A stretch of DNA of 64,000 bases from Arthrobacter sp. B3I4. GTDB lineage: Bacteria > Actinomycetota > Actinomycetes > Actinomycetales > Micrococcaceae. The position numbers were made by a program, and so were the translations under genes. This document shows positions 60,795 to 64,000 of the stretch, one piece after another; positions within the stretch are counted from its first letter, which is position 1, and every line of letters starts with the position of its first letter. The notes beneath the pieces were generated by a model, which was given only the letters and a program-made list of their open reading frames with translations, was not told the DNA's origin and searched no databases. The stretch is taken from NCBI RefSeq assembly GCF_030816855.1, contig NZ_JAUSYK010000001.1:1364001-1428000 (forward strand), read 5' to 3'.

Positions 60795-62873
60795 ATGTCT
60801 GTCTCCTCCGGACGCAAGTTCTCCCTGTTGCCCATGTTGGGCCACACCAAGGGCAAGCGCAGCCCTGTGACCTGCGCCCTCAAGTGCGACAACGCCTGCT
60901 CAGGTGAGGTCTGCAACAGCAGCTCCAACGGCTACTTCCGTGACATCGCCTCCGCCACCATGTCCCGCCGCACCGCCCTCGGGTTCGGCGCCGCCGGTGC
61001 GCTCGCCGTCGTCTTCGGCAACGCCGTGACCTCAGCGGAACCGGCAGCCGCGGGCGGCGCGGGCCTGTCCGCCGCAGCGAAGACCGGCTTTGGCAAGTCC
61101 AAGCTGAAGTTCACCGCGATCGCCCCGGTCGATGCCGCCGTCGACGCATTCAGCGTCCCGGCAGGCTTTGCCTGGCATCCGGTTATCCGCTGGGGCGACC
61201 CGCTCTTCAGTGACTCGCCTGCCTTCGACGTGGACCGGCAGAGCGCCGCCGCGCAGGCCCGCCAGTTCGGCTACAACAACGACTACACCGACATCCTGCC
61301 GCTGGACGGCAAGGACCGCCGGGCCGTGCTCTTCACGAACCACGAATACACGAACGAAGACATCATGTTTCCGGCCGGCTTCGACCCCGCGGAAACCCGG
61401 GCCATCGGCCGCGCCGCGCACGGCCTCACCGTCGTCGAACTGGAACGCAAGAACAAGAACAAGCCGTGGAATTACGTCCAGGGCGCGGCGCTGAACCGCC
61501 GCTTCCTGACCGACACCAGCTACGAACTGACCGGCCCGGCCGCAGGATCCGCCCTGGTCAGCACCGTCGCCGATCCGTCCGGCCGGACGATCAAGGGCAC
61601 GCTGGGCAACTGCTCCGGCGGCACCACCCCTTGGGGCACCATCCTCTCCGGTGAGGAAAACTTCAACGGCTACTTCGTCTCGGCCGGAACCTCCGCCGCG
61701 GACAGGCGCTACGGCCTGACGAGCAAGCCCACCGCCCGGCAGTGGGAGCTTGATGACCCCCGCTTCGATACCCGCAACCCCGGCTACGCCAACGAAAGCA
61801 ATCGCTTCGGCTGGATCGTGGAGGTGGATCCGTTCGACCCGACCTCGACGCCGCTGAAGCACTCCGCGATGGGGCGCTTCAAGCACGAGGGTGCCAACGT
61901 CATCGTGGCAGCGTCCGGACACGTCGTCGCCTACATGGGCGACGATGAGCGCTTCGACTACCTTTACAAGTTCGTCTCCGCCGGCAAGTACCGTGAGGGC
62001 GACCGGAAGCACAACATGACGCTGCTCTCCGAGGGTGACCTGTACGTCGCCAAGTTCACCGGCGACTCGCCCGCGGCGGACATCGACGGTTCCGGCAAGC
62101 TGCCCGCCGACGGCGCGTTCGACGGCGCCGGGGAATGGCTCGCGCTGACGGCGGGCGGCCGGTCCATGGTTCCCGGCATGTCGGTCGAGGAGGTCCTGGT
62201 CTACACGCGGCTCGCCGCGGACAAGGTCGGCCCCACCAAAATGGACCGCTGCGAGGACGTCCAGCCCAGCCTGCACACCGGCAAGGTCTACGTGGCCTGC
62301 ACCAACAACACGGACCGCGGCAAGACCGGCAAGGAAGGCGCCACCGAGGTCAACCCGCGCACCCTGAACCGCGACGGCCACATCGTGGAAATCACCGAGG
62401 CCGGCGACCAGACCTCCACCAGGTTCAACTGGAACCTGCTGATGGTTTGCGGTGATCCGGCCAGGAACGCCTCGACCTACTTCGCAGGCTTCCCGGCCGA
62501 CAAGGTCTCGCCGATCTCCTGCCCGGACAACGTGGCGTTCGACTCGGTGGGCAACCTGTGGATCTCCACGGACGGAGCCCCCTCGAGCACCGGCTACGCG
62601 GACGGGCTGTTCAAAGTCACGCTGGACGGGCCGGAGCGGGGCCGCGTGGAGCAGTTCCTCGCCGTGCCGCGCGACGCCGAAACCTGCGGGCCGGTCATCC
62701 ACGATGAGGACCGGCACGTCTTCGTCGCGGTCCAGCACCCGGGCGAGGAGGGCTCCTTCGAGGCCCCGCACTCGGCCTTCCCTGACTACGTGCGCGCCGG
62801 GGCGACGCCGAAGCCGGGGCAGGCCCGCATCCCGCGCCCGTCCGTAGTCCAGGTCTTCCGCGCCGGCGACTAA
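60795..62873 (+). CDS. phoX: PhoX-family alkaline phosphatase
   Basis: 692 residues from the ATG at 60795, with GGAAGG 8 bases upstream. A conserved Cys cluster (CALKCDNACSGEVC, ~24-37) comes before the Tat motif SRRTALGF (~56) and a hydrophobic stretch. The mature part has the PhoX/DUF839 blocks FTNHEYTNEDIMFP, GEENFNGYF and EGANVIVAASGHVVAYMGDD. It cleaves phosphate esters outside the cell with Ca/Fe cofactors. Usually induced by phosphate starvation; no Pho box was sought in detail. Confidence 0.9.
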   Translation: MSVSSGRKFSLLPMLGHTKGKRSPVTCALKCDNACSGEVCNSSSNGYFRDIASATMSRRTALGFGAAGALAVVFGNAVTSAEPAAAGGAGLSAAAKTGFGKSKLKFTAIAPVDAAVDAFSVPAGFAWHPVIRWGDPLFSDSPAFDVDRQSAAAQARQFGYNNDYTDILPLDGKDRRAVLFTNHEYTNEDIMFPAGFDPAETRAIGRAAHGLTVVELERKNKNKPWNYVQGAALNRRFLTDTSYELTGPAAGSALVSTVADPSGRTIKGTLGNCSGGTTPWGTILSGEENFNGYFVSAGTSAADRRYGLTSKPTARQWELDDPRFDTRNPGYANESNRFGWIVEVDPFDPTSTPLKHSAMGRFKHEGANVIVAASGHVVAYMGDDERFDYLYKFVSAGKYREGDRKHNMTLLSEGDLYVAKFTGDSPAADIDGSGKLPADGAFDGAGEWLALTAGGRSMVPGMSVEEVLVYTRLAADKVGPTKMDRCEDVQPSLHTGKVYVACTNNTDRGKTGKEGATEVNPRTLNRDGHIVEITEAGDQTSTRFNWNLLMVCGDPARNASTYFAGFPADKVSPISCPDNVAFDSVGNLWISTDGAPSSTGYADGLFKVTLDGPERGRVEQFLAVPRDAETCGPVIHDEDRHVFVAVQHPGEEGSFEAPHSAFPDYVRAGATPKPGQARIPRPSVVQVFRAGD

Positions 62874-62888
62874 CCCGTCTCCTTTCCT

Positions 62889-63000
62889 GACGCTCTCGCA
62901 GATTTGGCGGCTTCCGGATCGACGCTCCCGCACATCTCGCCGCCGGACGGTGAGAGGTGCGGAGCGTTTCCGTTGTGGCGGCAGGAGCTGAGGGAGCGTC
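62889..63000. repeat. two-plus-two cluster of a ~24-base repeat
   Basis: Two direct copies (62889-62910 and 62921-62944), both beginning GACGCTC and ending in a GGCGG/GCCGCC block. Two inverted copies follow (62949-62969 and 62977-63000, the last ending GGGAGCGTC). They fill the gap between phoX and argS and could fold into long hairpins. Confidence 0.6.
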
Positions 63001-63031
63001 GGGGGTGGGCGGAACTGATAATTTGAACAGT

Positions 63032-64000
63032 GTGAATAATCCGGCTGAAATGGTTGTCCCCAGAGTCCAGGAAGCTATCGCGTCCGCGTTCGGCGAGGAG
63101 TACCGCCACACGGATCCGGTGATCAGGCCCTCGCAGTTCGCGGACATCCAGATCAACGCGGCCATGGCGCTCGCCCGGAAGGTCGGGCTGCCGCCTCGCG
63201 ACGCCGCAGCCAAGATTGTGGAGGCCCTGGACCTCGACGGCGTCTGCAGCCTCGTGGAGATCTCCGGCCCCGGCTTCATCAACCTGACGTTCGACGGCAC
63301 TTGGATCGAGGAACTGCTGAATGCGCCCGAGGCTGCCGGTGCCCAGCCGGGGCCGCTGCACCGCGTCGTCGTCGACTATTCCTCCCCGAACGTGGCCAAG
63401 GAAATGCACGTCGGGCACCTGCGCACCACTGTTGTCGGCGACAGCATCGTGCGGGTCCTCGAGGCGACCGGCCACACCGTCATCCGGCAAAACCACATCG
63501 GCGACTGGGGCACCCCGTTCGGCATGCTGATCGAGCACTGGCTTGAGGTGGGGGAGGACTCGCCCGAGGCAGCCCTGCTGGTCGATGACCCCAGCGCGTT
63601 CTACCAGGCAGCGCGCGCCAAGTTCGATGCCTCCGCCGAGGACCCGGACGGTTTCGCCACCCGGGCCAGGCTGCGCGTGGTGGCGCTGCAGGGCGGGGAC
63701 CCGGAAACCTTCGCCGTATGGGAGCGGCTCGTGGCCCAGTCCAAACGTTACTTCAACGCGATCTACACCATGCTCGGGATCAGCCTCACCGACGACCACA
63801 TCGCCGGCGAAAGCTCCTACGACGCGCATCTGGCACAGCTGTGCCAGGAGCTGGAGGAACGCGGCATCGCCCGGATCAGCGAAGGCGCGCTCTGCACCTT
63901 CCCGGCCGGTTTCACCGGACGCGACGGTGACCCGCTGCCGCTGATCATCCGCAAGTCCGACGGCGGCTACGGCTACGGCACCACCGACCTGGCCACCATC
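63032..64000 (+). CDS. argS: arginyl-tRNA synthetase, N-terminal part
   Basis: Runs off the right edge; 323 residues are seen from the GTG at 63032 (an ATG at 63050 is an alternative). An N-terminal Add-1 domain (~1-95) is followed by the class I catalytic core with the HIGH-type motif HVGHLRTT (~125), NHIGDWGTPFGM, and YGYGTTDLATI at the edge. It charges tRNA-Arg. The frame is open to the last base. Confidence 0.95.
   Translation, partial: MNNPAEMVVPRVQEAIASAFGEEYRHTDPVIRPSQFADIQINAAMALARKVGLPPRDAAAKIVEALDLDGVCSLVEISGPGFINLTFDGTWIEELLNAPEAAGAQPGPLHRVVVDYSSPNVAKEMHVGHLRTTVVGDSIVRVLEATGHTVIRQNHIGDWGTPFGMLIEHWLEVGEDSPEAALLVDDPSAFYQAARAKFDASAEDPDGFATRARLRVVALQGGDPETFAVWERLVAQSKRYFNAIYTMLGISLTDDHIAGESSYDAHLAQLCQELEERGIARISEGALCTFPAGFTGRDGDPLPLIIRKSDGGYGYGTTDLATI

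Noticed and set aside
61032..62933. 633-residue minus-strand frame
   Set aside because: Antisense shadow of phoX, a typical effect of high GC third positions.
62889..63000. CRISPR array
   Set aside because: The four units include inverted copies, lack uniform spacers and have no cas genes nearby.

Overview
This 64 kb window is high-GC, densely coded actinobacterial chromosome. Codon use, the gene set (actinobacterial-type CebR boxes, a GAF-ANTAR regulator, a long three-domain Pta, a LytR-CpsA-Psr protein, a Tat-exported PhoX) and the gene styles fit a soil Micrococcaceae of the Arthrobacter/Pseudarthrobacter type. I could not confirm the genus, because no rRNA or tRNA gene was recognised. 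No CRISPR array, phage or insertion sequence was recognised either.

The dominant theme is aerobic phenylacetate catabolism, split over four blocks: (i) 1-2365, the beta-oxidation-like lower steps (thiolase, PaaF-type hydratase, PaaH-type dehydrogenase); (ii) 15946-18647, a PaaI-like thioesterase divergent from paaZ; (iii) 22722-25314, a TetR repressor (PaaR-like), phenylacetate-CoA ligase PaaK and a PaaI thioesterase; (iv) 36963-41911, the epoxidase paaABCDE plus a PaaG-type isomerase. Related palindromes lie upstream of paaZ, paaA, the TetR gene and the paaI-paaK pair, suggesting one PaaR regulon. The pta-ackA pair (25406-28731) sits beside block iii and could handle surplus acetyl-CoA.

From 7834 to 15909 lies a beta-glucan utilisation locus: a secreted GH55-type beta-1,3-glucanase divergent from a carbohydrate ABC importer (binding protein and two permeases, no ATPase), a GH1 beta-glucosidase and a LacI-family regulator. 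Near-perfect CebR/CelR-type boxes occupy the divergent promoter region. The binding-protein gene carries two opposite one-base frameshifts and paaZ carries one; these are either true lesions or sequencing errors.

Other sets: a branched-chain 2-oxoacid dehydrogenase operon (43517-47324) with a divergent AsnC regulator; a LysR regulator divergent from a histidinol-dehydrogenase-like enzyme and a polar amino acid ABC importer (47381-52191); a ParA/MinD-like ATPase followed by a GAF-ANTAR regulator; a flavin monooxygenase divergent from a TetR regulator over a clear operator; and PAP2, menC, PhoX and the start of argS at the right end.

The most unusual region is 29380-33330. A membrane M50 metalloprotease with an N-terminal PqqD-like (RiPP-recognition-like) domain and a CxxC-containing C-terminal domain is coupled to a gene for a very acidic, Cys-free, two-repeat protein with a leader-like N-terminus. 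The block is bracketed by members of two palindromic repeat families. A possible peptide or protein maturation system is proposed there.
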